This document shows, piece by piece, positions 24,840-35,779 of a DNA stretch of 64,000 bases. The notes beneath the pieces were generated by a model that did not search any database, was not told where the DNA came from, and saw only the letters and a program-made list of their open reading frames with translations. The stretch's first letter is position 1. Each line of letters begins with the position of its first letter. The DNA lies in the NCBI GenBank assembly GCA_028554795.2, contig CM068828.1, positions 15,676,814 to 15,740,813 of the forward strand, in the 5' to 3' direction. Source of the DNA: Sinohyriopsis cumingii (taxonomy: Eukaryota; Mollusca; Bivalvia; Unionida; Unionidae). The translations under genes and the position numbers were made by a program.

Positions 24840-25865
24840 AGGTTGACAATTAAATGTTAAATAGTTCCGAGCCCCAGCCAGCAAGACCGACGGTCTAAGT
24901 GTATAAAAGACTCGAGGTATAAGGTATAAAAATGAATAAAATAACGCATTCAACTATTTCATCGACAATTTCTCGTCGACAATTTTTTCGACAAATACAA
25001 ACTTGACCTATTCACAACTGCCAATTACTAATCCTCATATGAAATTACAGTCTTAAGAGAGAGTGGGTCCCTTCGGTGTTGATTCTGTTACTCATCTGTC
25101 TGTCTCTCGTGCCGCTCCTATGGTACTTCAGGTACCCTCGACTCCTTGCACTTCCGGAGCTCTCTTCCACGCTTCTTTCCGGCACTAGGCCTCCACTCAA
25201 ACTGCTTCCGTCATAATAGACCTCCCAAGTGTTCACAACGTGTCTCCCTTCTCTCCGATCCTGGGTGTCTTTTCTCACTCACACCCGGAAAGCTTCCTCA
25301 AGAAGCCTTAGTTCACAATCCAAACTTGGAATTCCCCATAAAGTCCTTCGCACCGTTTAACGAGCGCAAACTCGGTATACCGTCTAATGCCTTCGACTTC
25401 TCACATTCTATCTCTACCGACGTTCAGACAATTACTAATTGGAAAAAATGGACTTAGTCCGAACAAATTACTTATTGAGACTCCGCTCTAGATTTGAATC
25501 TATCAGTTCAGATTGGTTATGGCCCGGTCTCTTTGAAAACTGCCATGAGGTAATGTATCACTCACCTGTTGCTCTCGGATTTCCGATCGTGACATCAATG
25601 ACAAAACGAAACAAAGGACGTAGAATTCCCTTTGAATTTAACCGCGAACGGGTCCATGTGTAATGGTTACAGAACAGATAGGCAGTTTATTTGTCCAGAG
25701 TCGAGTCTACAGTCGAAATCTTGCATAATACGTATTGACCTTATCCAGGTGTTCTTAGCAACGAATTAACGATAGGAAAATATGTGTATACATGAAGCAT
25801 CAGCAAACTTTCCCCACAACATGACAATGTCCCATGCAGATTTTATTACACTGTTCTCAGATGCG

Positions 25866-25866
<1 letters not shown>
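24840..25866. mobile_element. Unclassified insertion within PolB
   Basis: The sequence between the exonuclease I block and the Cys/His block is about 1.1 kb too long and has a different texture: C-rich in 25080-25330 and with a TCGACAATTT repeat at 24960-25000. A TGTTAAATAG start near 24853 and a TATAAAA at 24901 would fit a solo LTR, but no second LTR or target duplication was found. ORFs at 25146-25457 and 25439-25663 have no recognised domain. Boundaries are approximate. Confidence 0.4.

Positions 25867-25901
<35 letters not shown>
25867..25901. repeat. (GT)n microsatellite
   Basis: About 17 GT units. Confidence 0.95.
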
Positions 25902-26333
25902 TTTGTATTTTTAATGTAGCTTTAACAAAATTTCAGTCATACCACTACGATGTCTGCAGTGTAGCAGTTTATAGTGATGTATTGCACTGGGGCATCATGC
26001 CGCAGACATGTAGCATCATGTCCCACCCAGTCACATTATCCTGACACCAGGCTGATGAGCAACCTGAGCCATCAATGTTATATCATAGCAAGTACTCATT
26101 TGGAGTGTTTCTTAAATCGCTCCAGGCTATAGTGAAATATATATGACAACAGGGCTTTTCGACTGCAGACATGGCCATGATCAGTGATGATATTAACAAG
26201 TTTTCTGAGGCCACTTATTGCTGGATATACGATGGCGACTTTAGCTCCACTGATTTCAGACATCACGATCACTGTCACATCTCTGGCGCGTATAGAGAAG
26301 CTGCTCACAACGCATGTAATTTGCGGCTTCAAA

Positions 26334-26354
26334 TAAAATAAAATAAAATAAAAA
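26334..26354. repeat. (AAATA)n short run
   Basis: Four to five AAATA units, immediately after the PolB Cys/His block, where the frame is lost. Confidence 0.85.
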
Positions 26355-27183
26355 TTCTTGCAGTTCTGTACAGCTGATGTGGGTATGATAGCAATTAATA
26401 ATGCAAACAGTAGCCACAGCATCAAAGAGACTAATACGCATCATTTCAAACAACATGAAAAAAAAGTGATATGTAGGCTGGGACTACTGCAATTTATTGA
26501 CTTGCTGCAGTTTCTCAATTCCAGCCTGGATGAACTAACTAATCAGTAACCTTGCAGCAGATGGCAGTGATCGTTTAAGAATCATTAGTCGATGTTGTTG
26601 TACCGCTGATGATGAAATATTTGGTTTACTCACTGCAAAAGAGTGTATCCCTATCAGTATATGAGCGACTGGGAACAATGTTCCGAAACTCATTTACCAT
26701 CCATAAGCGCCTTTTACTCATGACTGAGCTTATTTCAGAGAAAGATTATAAACATGCGAAAAATGTATGGTCCGCATTCTGTTGTAAAAACATGGGTGAC
26801 TATCACGATTTGTATTTAAGAAAAGATTTGCTTTTGCTCAGTGATGGTTCCATGACACAACTGTGCATATGAACATGTAGGACTCCGCGCACTATTTTAG
26901 GTCACTGTAAATGGCATGAAATGCGCTGCTGTTAAAAACCAAAGTGGAGACAGAATTACTTGCCGATATTGATTAACATTTGTTTGTGGAGCATGCAATC
27001 GGGAGATGTATGTGTTCGCGAACTACGTGACACACATCAAATATGATTTGGTCGAACAAAAGACCACCTGGGTTATGACAAAGCACGGAGATAAATTTGT
27101 CACCACTTGTTGCCAAATGATAGATAATTCCTGATGTAATTACCACTGATGCGTACGGGCACCACGCAATTGACATTGGTGCA

Positions 27184-28047
27184 CCGGTGTTACGAAACAC
27201 CCAAATCCACTCAAATCCATACCAAATCGCATTGTGTCTGCCATCTCATCTCTAAATTGCAATGCTCCCCTCCCCTCCCCCGATTTGTATATTTTTAATT
27301 TTATACTTCAAATGTATAATTTTAGCTTCGAAATATGTGGCACCATCGCAAAAAAGGCAAGGGTAGAAGCACATAGCAAGGATGTGAAGATTGGTCAAGT
27401 CGCAAGCGATAATGAGCAAAAACTAACAACTCTTTTAGTTCGCGTTTATCCACAGTTGTATTGGGTTAGATCGATTTAGACTGATGAGAAACCTATAAAT
27501 TGATATCAGATTTGTTGTGTAAGATTGTTATGACTTATTTGCTTATATGGAAAACATTCATAAAGGCAGGCATTAGGCGCACGGACTGACACAAATGAAG
27601 ACGTACTTAATAAGATACATACATATATTATATACCGGTGTATAGTTTTAATTCTATGCTTTAATTCTTCACTGTTATATTTCTATACAAACTCAGAGCC
27701 AGATGTTTAACAAAATCTCTATTCAGCCAAATTAAATTTTACGTGATGAGTATCAGTTCCGACATTGTACTAATCAGAAACCAATAAAACCCTAATGTGA
27801 TATAATGAACAGAATAGTAGATTCCTTTGATAACTAAACAAGATTTGTAGCAGCAATTAATTAAATCAGTTGTCATCACATTCAAACTGTTACATAATTG
27901 TATTCGGATTAAGGTCACGCTCGACCGTTTAACAACACTGATTGATATAATCTATGTATCTTCAACGGCTATAGGTAGAGTAATCTGGTGAAAAAACATT
28001 GGATATAAAAATTTCGAAAACTTTGTGTGTATGTGTGTGTGTGTGTC

Positions 28048-28078
<31 letters not shown>

Positions 28079-28480
28079 AACCCTTGTGTATGACAACAAA
28101 ATATTTGCAACATTTGTTTTTGGTCATTTATATATTTTATAGGTCATTTATGTAGAATCCTGTTAGGGCCAATTGTTCCATCTCTCCATCGTGTAGTATT
28201 TGGCCGAGCGATGAAGTGATGCGATGGAGCGATTTGTCATTTATAAGTCGAAAGATATAATACTAGTAAATTGCATTTGTATTTATTATTGATCAACCCG
28301 ACACAAGAACGCGAAGTTTAAAAAAAAAAAAAAATCGGGGGAGGGGAGAGCGTTGTCATTTATAGGTGAGACCGTAGACACAATGCGATTTGGTGTGGAT
28401 TTCGGTGGATTTGCCTGGATTTGGGTGGATTTTAGTGGATTTGGGTGGATTTTAGTGGATTTGGGTGTTTAGTAACACCC
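27184..28480. mobile_element. Non-autonomous TIR element with 8-bp target duplication
   Basis: Left end GGTGTTACGAAACACCCAAA continues through TCCACTCAAATCC and ACCAAATCGCATTGTGTCT (to about 27235). The right end (about 28366-28480) carries the same sequence inverted, extended by 20-bp iterations of GGATTTGGGTGGATTTTAGT. The element is flanked by TTGGTGCA on both sides (27176-27183 and 28481-28488), an 8-bp target duplication as in hAT elements. No transposase is visible inside; it contains (GT)n(GA)n at 28021-28078 and a poly-A run at 28320-28334. It interrupts Polinton copy A after the PolB fragments. Confidence 0.82.
28021..28078. repeat. (GT)n(GA)n microsatellite
   Basis: Imperfect GT run followed by a GA run, inside the TIR element. 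Confidence 0.92.
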
Positions 28481-28488
28481 TTGGTGCA

Positions 28489-29200
28489 CTAGCGCATTAA
28501 GATAGATCTTGGTATTAGTTCTGTATTTCCAGGAACGACTTGCAATTCTTCTTGCACAAATACCCTGGTTTGTGGTTGGGCCTCATAGCGGTCTCATGAT
28601 TGTTATCTACATGCGCCAAATGATAGCGTTAGCAATCTGTGAAAATTAATTCAGCCTGAATACATTAATATACCATTGGGATCGGTAGCGCGATGTTGCC
28701 TACCTTCAAGATCCCCCTTTGGATATAAATACCAAACGAAATTGTGCGTTCCGGAAAGATATGCATGCAGCAAAATTGCACATTTTAATAAACAGGTGAC
28801 ATTAGTCCGACATATCGTTTATCAGTATCAACATGGGGGGTGGGGGTGATTTATCGGACTAGAAGATATAGTGCATAAAATAAGACTTGAATGAGAATCA
28901 TAACGTACATGCACAATATATCAACGATCTACGGGCCTACCTTTGAGAATTCCAAATTTCGTTTGTAAAGATTTTGATTTAATCTTTTAAAATACATATT
29001 CATGTTCGATTAAATGCCTATGTTTTTATTCGTCTGCCGAATCAAATCAAACGTGTTTAACGAGTAACACATGTCAATTATAAAGTAACAAGTTATAAAA
29101 GAGATGCTAGTATATAAATTAGTATAATGGCTAAAAGTACAAATATGCAAGTATGTTACTTTCTACAATTTGTCATTATAATACTTTTAGTTCTGTCTGC
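28489..29200. other. No recognised feature
   Basis: This stretch follows the 8-bp target duplication and should be the continuation of Polinton copy A, but no further PolB block could be recognised. Confidence 0.3.
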
Positions 29201-29229
29201 TGCTGGCCGTTTCCGATGGCTCGGCTTTT

Positions 29230-29660
29230 TTCCAACATTTCAAGCAGCCTTTGGACCGAGAACAAGCTTTTGTTACAATAGATCATAATTTTATTCTATC
29301 AGTCTAAAAAAATTGTTTTGAATTTTTTAAATTGGATAAGAGTTCTATTTAAAAATATTTATTCAATATTAATAATTAATGGCAAACAAAACAAAAGAAT
29401 CAACGTGGAACGATCTGTTAGACAAGGTGGCCGTTGTCTATGCTATTCTATGTAATAGCAATCAAAACTCTGTACTTATCAACAAAACAAAATGAAAAAA
29501 GTATGGGAATTAAAATACACAATTTACAAGAAGAACATAATCTACTCCAATATGCAGATGATAGTACATCCATATTAAAGAATGAACATTTAATAGAAGC
29601 CTTTGGAAAATATGGAAAGTAACTGGAGCAAAATGTCGTTTGGATCACCTTGTTTATGAT
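29230..29660 (+). pseudogene. LINE reverse-transcriptase fragment
   Basis: Reading through frameshifts, 29230-29430 gives a QAAFGPR.. and KKLF..F..IG stretch of the RT finger region, then a KTKESTWNDLL region before the catalytic block. At 29434-29622 comes MLFYVIAIKTLYLSTKQNEK and then LLQYADDSTSIL, whose YADD is the RT catalytic motif. A non-LTR retrotransposon is the best reading. Sequence to about 30050 may be the rest of its ORF2, but no domain is recognisable. Confidence 0.72.
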
Positions 29661-30425
29661 TTGCCATAACCACACTTTACTTTGTTCATATAAGTTACAA
29701 CTGAAATAATTAATTTAATGCCAGAAAAGAGATTTTTTAAGAGTTGTCGGAGGTGTGTATATATAGTTAATGTTAGCTGAGAAAAAAATGTCGCTCAACC
29801 CGAAATGACCCTTAAATATTGGTTCTAATTGCAACATAGAGCAAACTGTATTGTACCTAATGTGGATTCCTACCTGGAACTTCGGATATACCCTTAGATT
29901 GATTCATAATGGAGAGCAGCTCGCCATTCCACAATTAGTATGGCATGGATGCCACAAATGGACGAAGACAGACATATACGCAAAATTATGCTGGTAAAAC
30001 CACCACCAATAACAAAATCCACATTTATCAGTGCCAAAGGCTATTGAAAATTTTGGATAAAAGCCAGGTCAAAGGAAACGTCATATTATTGTATCTTTAA
30101 TTTTATATTTGTCATTAAAGATATTTAAGTTTTCTATATTGACTTTCTTATCCAAAATGGACGCTTGGTTATGAATATTAGTTTTGTCATATTTAATATG
30201 GATCAGTCTTCATAATTCATAATTGTATCATAACATTTAATATTACGTTTAATTTCAAGAATGTTATACATGAGCACGCAAACTTTCAATGTTTATACAC
30301 GCAACGTTGCAAAGTTGAAGAATGTGCTAATAACAAGGACACCTTACTCAGAAACTATTTTAATGCAGATCATGAAATTTTATTAATGCTGAACTAGAGA
30401 AAACCATTCTAATCAATGTATTGTC

Positions 30426-30470
30426 GATTTGAGTGGATTTGGATGAAGCTGAGTGGATTTGGGTGTCCGT
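30426..30470. mobile_element. Orphan end of the GTGGATTTGGG TIR family
   Basis: GAGTGGATTTGGATGAAGC and GAGTGGATTTGGGTGT resemble the right end of the element at 27184-28480. No partner end was found, so this is a fragment of a second member, directly beside the SINE at 30488. Confidence 0.55.
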
Positions 30471-30475
30471 GTCTT

Positions 30476-30756
30476 GATCCAATCATGTTGTTGCTGTTGT
30501 TGTTGTAAGGTTTAACGCCATATTTCAGCACATGATAGGCTATGCATGGCGGCCAGTATTAATGGTGGAGGAAGAACCTGGCAAAACCCCCCGGAAAGAA
30601 CCACCGACCCACGAGAAGCTACTGGCAAGCCTTCTCACATACCCACTTTGGCTGAATCCGAGACTAGAACCCACGCAGACAGAGGTGAGATGGCAGTGAT
30701 CCATAACGGAGAGCGCTTTAGACCAGTCGGCCACTCGAGGCCCCGATCCAGTCATG
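30476..30756 (-). mobile_element. RUDI/Meta-type mollusc SINE with 12-bp target duplication
   Basis: Flanking copies GATCCAATCATG (30476-30487) and GATCCAGTCATG (30745-30756) bracket the element. On the minus strand it starts with a tRNA-like head (GAGTGGCCGACTGGTCTAAA as A box region, GTGGGTTCTAGTCTCGG as B box region). It continues through AGTAGCTTCTCGTGGGTCGG and CTTCCTCCACCATTAATACT then GGCCGCCA, the conserved central block of mollusc Meta-domain SINEs. It ends in GGCGTTAAACCTTACAACAA and a CAACAA tail. The duplication differs at one base, so the insertion is moderately old. This is the best lineage clue in the window. Confidence 0.88.
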
Positions 30757-31720
30757 TATGATTTCATTATTTAGTGCTTGCATGACTTATGGAAGTCGTG
30801 CTACCTATTCATTCGAGCACTCTGGGTCCGAGACCTCATCTATAATTCTTGCTCATATTGACATCTGAATAATCATTCTGCAAGTGTACGGTTAAATCGT
30901 TTCACAGTAGCTTTGTCGCGATGTATATATCATTATGTCCAACACGAACCCGTATACATTGTTTTGTTAACAGCGCAGTAACAGATCTGAGAAAATCTTG
31001 ACCTGAATTGACTTGTAATAATCGTGGCTGTGGTAACGTTTAGCATGCATAAATATGTTTAACTACATTTGCTACATTTGCGGAATCTTTTGACTTCGAC
31101 TCAACATCCTTTTATTTACTGGCAACATTTGCAATGGTAAACTCATACTTGTATGTGCGTGCTTGCACACAAATATTTGCAAGAAATGAAAGATCAGCTT
31201 GGTGAACCTCGTTAGGTGTTTGGTCCTCAAACCAACCATTGGAAATCTTTCTCGGTACAGGTATGTAAATTTGCCACAGCGCTTTTGTTTGGCCAACCAT
31301 GCTCGAGCAACCTATGGGTGACCTTTGACCCGCTTGCTAGGTTTTCAAGAGCAGCTTCACCTTTACAATAACAACGAGGATTGTACTTATTTTGTATAAA
31401 GTCTGCTCAGAAACGATAATATCAACATATTTTACATCCAGTGAATGCACCTTTTCCGTCTCATAAAACAATCTTGGACTTCATTTCTCCGTTGTTTATC
31501 TATCAATTGATTCATTCTCCTAGTGTAGGAATAAATGAGTTGGTTGTTAGAATCAATTCGTATATAAAAGCCGTTTATCCAGCCTACAGCAATTGCATCC
31601 TAAGATGTGCCTCCATGGTGCTCTTGTGGCTTTACTAACTCGGTAATACATCGCTGATGACTTTTTATTCTGGAAAACGTGAAATTTTTAGCTGCACATC
31701 GATAAAAGTTGTGTGTTTGA
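30757..31720. other. No recognised domain, between SINE and ATPase
   Basis: Short ORFs only. A plus-strand ORF at 31441-31638 (65 codons) could belong to Polinton copy A but has no recognisable motif. Confidence 0.3.
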
Positions 31721-31729
31721 ACTCAGGAT

Positions 31730-32400
31730 GGATTTGTGGTACTGGTTTTCATGCAGCATCGCATGATGCAACAATTATGTTGCTGTTTAAAATGGCAACA
31801 CGAAAAAGGAAATGATCCGGAGATGATTGACTTTGTAATTGATGCCATTGACCTTTCCGTCCAGGTTAAATCCATACCACTCAAGCAGGGTGACATGTTT
31901 CCAAATTCAGTTTGTGCGTCAATTATTGGTCAGGTTGGATAAGGAACAACTCAACAGTTGCTGCATACGATTGAGAGATGGTTAAACGTGGCATCTGGTG
32001 TACTTGATTGCGCCGTCAGCAGACAATCAAGCGTGTTATGACGAAGATCCTGCGATCGCTCTTGAAGGATAATAAAAAAGCAGATTGCGGTATTTTCACG
32101 AGATCGACACAAAAAGGATGTGGTCTGTTTGACCAGATAGGCACACGTGCTTAAAGTAAATGCAACATTTTTCAATGCTATTTCATGGTATTGATGCACA
32201 TGGTCTCGCAAACGTCATTGGACATGGTGTGGCGCAGACATTTCCTGGGATGAGTTTCGGAATATGTTTGTTGACGACGCTAAGAAGCTGTATAGTTTTC
32301 TCACAATTGACCAGACTGTTAGACAATGCAAGTATCGGCAGGATTATATTAAACTATTTAACAATCACTATATATTTGTGAAAATGTCTTCGAATTAATT
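31730..32400 (+). pseudogene. Polinton packaging ATPase (A32/FtsK-type), copy A
   Basis: At 31922-31957 the strand-loop CASIIGQVG, a stop, then GTTQQ reads as a Walker A P-loop in which one residue has become TAA (31940-31942) and the Lys position is Thr. Downstream, 32160-32255 gives GIDAHGLANVIGHGVAQTFP. After a frameshift, WDEFRNMFVDDAKKLYSFL (from about 32246) follows; together they match the C-terminal helix and strand of Polinton ATPases. This enzyme drives DNA into the capsid. Several frameshifts separate the pieces. It lies between PolB and the capsid gene, on the same strand, as expected for one element. Confidence 0.72.
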
Positions 32401-32929
32401 CACAATGATCCCAAAATAGTGATTGAGACAAAAATATCAAAGCACTTTGTAATTCCAAGAATAATTTTTAAATAAATGATTCCTCTCAAGACATATCGGA
32501 ACACAACAGTATATAAATACAGAGACTGAACTTAAACTTGGAATGAAATAATATTTATCAGAACCCTTATATAAACAAAAAAATGACATGGCTTCGGGTT
32601 AAAAGTTCGTTTCCAGAACATGCTAAAGCAATAGACATTGAACTCAAATATCAGTAAACGACTTATTTATATAAATATGTAAAAAAAAAATAGCTAGACA
32701 ATAGAATTTCCCAGGGAAAAACCATGGCCCTGAATTGAAATCCAAATATATTTTAAAAAAATTACATTAATCAGATAGGTCCAAACTCATACCATCAATT
32801 ACGTAGAAAGCTTAAGCATACAATTAAAATAAATATACATTACACAAAGATACATCCGATAATGCAGATTATAGAATATATACTACTGGAAACTTCAACA
32901 GCTCGACAGGAAATGCTGAAACGCCCGCT

Positions 32930-33585
32930 TAAATTAGTGTTAACAACAGTTTTAACATTGCATGTCTACAGCGTGGACTTGAAAATATTGACTCATTGAA
33001 GTTTTCATGTGCGATTCCTCTGTTTGGGTTTTGCAGTGATGTTTGCTAGGTTATATTTGGAATCAAACATGCAGTCAGATTATTCCGCGAGAAAAATGCC
33101 AAGGATGCAGCTTGGAATGATGGAGGTTCCGCTGCAGGCAAAGTTGAGTTGTCAACATTGACTTTGTGTGGATTCCTGCGCTGACCCGTTCGCTAACCAC
33201 GGAAGAGCGTTTGTTGTTAATGCGGTCTGGAACCGCGTCAACTTTGTCGTTTCACATGCATGCCATAGACTCGAACCCTAAAGTGATATCGTGGGAGAGT
33301 TTACATGGCAAAAGTACTGAAACATGAGCTTACTGCATGAGAACACGTGTTCATAGCATTTCAAAATGTAATTCGAGATTATGACCAAACCTGTAGCAAG
33401 ATTATATTTAACCACTCACAAGTGACTGCAGTTTCTCTGCGTTTAAACGGTTATCGGGAATCTTCTGAAGAATGTTTGCATAACTTCACATGCAATCAAA
33501 TCACACGTGCATATAACATATCACAATTGAAACTGTTTGAAAATTTCCCAGCACGACTTTTGTACCCGATTTATTACTTTTAATT
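32930..33585 (+). pseudogene. Double-jelly-roll capsid protein remnant, copy A
   Basis: About 32985-33045 reads SCAIPLFGFCSDVC then a stop, and 33122-33166 reads GGSAAGKVELSTLTL; these are the two conserved blocks in the middle of the DJR-like domain of Polinton/adintovirus capsids. The last part, 33430-33583, reads AVSLRLNGYRES, then CNQITRAYNI, then ARLLYPIYYF, matching 'L.LN...YP', 'N...RAY' and 'LYPI..FD'. The final strand ends in a premature stop. It is the major structural protein of the predicted virion. Related copies are at 39.1-40.05, 46.3-47.2 (-) and 59.5-59.7 kb. Confidence 0.75.
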
Positions 33586-34007
33586 CTAATACCTAGGGTT
33601 TTTCAGACAGTCCTTGGTTGACATGTGCTTTTTCATGCAAGTGTAGGTGCGGCTCCAGCCGGCCGTTGCATATGGTATGTTCTGATCCTCTTGTTTCGGT
33701 GCTTGTGGAACATTGATTGAGCAATTCGACCAGTTGTGTTTTCAGATAATATTGTTCTATCACGATGTTATGGTTGGCCTTTGAGAAAACCAGCTTAGGA
33801 CTTGAGAAAACCAGCTCGAGACTTTCTTCTACCAAGATAACTGGAATTGTCCCAGTATGGTTGACCAAAACACAAGCTAATCAGCGTAATGCGGCCAAAC
33901 TAAGAAAAACCACCTCGATGACATTACAGTTATTCGGACAGAGATGGTAGACTATCCGGTACAACGTTCAGGAGGCCTCTCTACTTACCAGGTTTGATTT
34001 ACTTGCT

Positions 34008-34207
34008 ATGGTAAAGTCAGACAAACATTTCCGAAGTGACTATATGCGGGGTGAATTTGAATCAATGCCATTGGAAACCGGCATCATTAACCTGGATTTG
34101 ACAACAGGACGTGGAACGCATTGGGTTACATACATGAGAACTTCTCAACATTTCATGTATTTTGTCTGGTACGTGCTGGCACCGCCACTTAAAGTTGTTG
34201 GTTATTA
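34008..34207 (+). pseudogene. Adenain-like cysteine protease fragment, copy A
   Basis: ETGIINLDLTTGRGTHWVTY contains the His (CAT at 34119-34121) of the Ulp1/adenain fold, and YFVWYVLAPPLKVVGY follows, matching the 'YFDS.G..PP..V..Y' block but with the Asp-Ser replaced. The ORF stops before the region expected to hold the catalytic Cys, which was not found. Such proteases mature the capsid proteins in Polintons. It lies 0.4 kb after the capsid remnant on the same strand. Confidence 0.8.
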
Positions 34208-34439
34208 AACCTTGGAGGAAAAAGTTGTCTAACACTGTTATATTCAAGTCTGCAGTTACAAATCCGATTAGAGTGGCCAACATACATTCATCGTATAATT
34301 GAAGCGATACGTGTACATGTTGGAAGCACAACAACACAAGCGCTTGTATATATTTAATTAAAGAACGCTTAACATTTATGACTCTGCTCAACTAGATGCG
34401 GCGCTGATGTGGATTTGAGCAGGTTTGGCACCAAAGCGG

Positions 34440-35775
34440 ATTTTGTGTGAGTTTACCAGCTGGGTTATTGCTGACGTTAACTCGGTCGAGCTTGTGATTT
34501 TTTTGTGCTCAAGCTGGAAATCTTGAAACGTCTAATGCGGGCATTTAAGTTATTATTACAAAGCTGTGAGACACAGTATCAAAGAATCTGGCTGAAATCA
34601 CTGAAAAGGGGGCTGTCAAACACGCCGGCGTGTCGCTGACGTTCATCAACTACTACTCGAAACTGCCAATTACGGGATGAAACAATAAGCGGATAAACAT
34701 ATCACAAATGTGCCTCCACCACCACGCGAAGAAATTTCATGGAACCATATTCAACGAACATTAATCAAAGGAGTAAAGGCAGAATTGCCGAGGCGATCTT
34801 AAAAAATGTTCGACTTGGTTTCAGTCCTCTTGAAAGTGGTTTTGATAGACCTGAACGTTACAATTTGAAGGTGCTCGGATCCGGATCATATTTAATTACC
34901 ATAACCAGAAGGAAGGGTATGTGTGGTCAAATTTAAACGTTCATAAATGATAAGGATCTTCTTCATATTTTAATCTTTTTTCACGAATTAAGAAAAAGGA
35001 CACTTGCAAATTTTACGCATATATACTGTCAACAACATGGTTATGGGAGATAAAACTCAATTCGAAGGATTCGACATTTATCATGACGCGTTCATAACAA
35101 CCTTTGATGTTTGTTTTTAAAATTAGATTTATCATCATCTAAAAGTAATGGATTCTGACCGCGATGATGAGGTTGCGGAATTTGCTGCGGTGGTGTTGGA
35201 CCGTCTGACCAGTGACGGTAGCATTGATATAAATTTTGTTCCACTTATCTATAAATATCTATTTCAGAATTGCGTTAACAGACCCTCATATACACTCAAA
35301 TTAAATTGTGGTAAAATAGAATTAAAGCGTTGGGACTAACCTGGTGTACAATTACCAACTCGAAGAGATCTTGGAATCATTGCATTAGCACGTGAAAACT
35401 CTCAACCACCAGACATTTAAATACTCAGGGTATGTTTCTACAACGGTGAAGTTCAATTCAGCGCTGAATTGACCCCGATTTCATTCACCGTTGATTATGT
35501 CACACTAAAATTAACTCAACCGTGAAGAGTAGATCTCGACTGTTATTCAACTTAGACGCACTTGTCTGTGTTACAGTTATTGGGCAAAGACGAGAACGAT
35601 AGTTTTCAGACACTATTCAATGGAATAATCTATGTGGTTAAAGAACGCACAATCGACAGAGACTCAAATATTTCTCAAACAGAGATTTCCTTTGATTATA
35701 TGTCAGTTTTACCAGCAATAGCGATTATTTGGTCAGAAGCGCGGGTGCATGTTGCACCTGATCTAGGTTGATCTA
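34440..35775 (+). other. Unassigned Polinton-associated ORF remnants
   Basis: Short plus-strand ORFs (34739-34936, 35148-35339, 35562-35771) follow the protease. They have plausible protein composition, for example an acidic N-terminus MDSDRDDEVAEFAAVVLDRL at 35148, but no recognised family. They may be the accessory genes at the end of copy A. A 20-bp perfect palindrome at 35452-35471 lies among them. Confidence 0.35.
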
Positions 35776-35779
35776 AATT

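Larger units (their letters stand above)
23400..27175 (+). pseudogene. Polinton-type DNA polymerase B, interrupted (copy A)
   Basis: Fragments appear in the order of the large Polinton/adintovirus-like PolB. (1) 23431-23525, a SAP-like helix pair (VVQLRQLAYELGI) with a second weaker one at 23575-23630. (2) 23810-24140, an N-terminal region. (3) 24243-24436, ending in NPGKVNVFAWN. (4) 24466-24756, ending in VRYVIFAGF and a stop at the exonuclease I position, where the acidic residues are lost. (5) 26261-26332, a Cys/His block DHCHISGAYREAAHNACN typical of these polymerases. (6) 26480-26547, FIDLLQFLNSSLDELT. (7) 26736-26850, KDYKHAKNVWSAF then MGDYHDLYLRKDLLLLSD. (8) about 26952, ELLADID, a stop, then HLFVEHAI. 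Frames change repeatedly. The polymerase palm (YxDTDS) was not found. Roughly 1.1 kb more than expected separates blocks 4 and 5. It would have replicated the element; it is now dead. Confidence 0.85.

Noticed and set aside
24840..25866. LTR retrotransposon
   Set aside because: A TG start and TATAAAA are suggestive, but no second LTR, primer-binding site, polyprotein or target duplication was found; kept only as an unclassified insertion.
30540..30767. Overlapping 71- and 75-codon ORFs on both strands
   Set aside because: They lie wholly within the Meta-type SINE.
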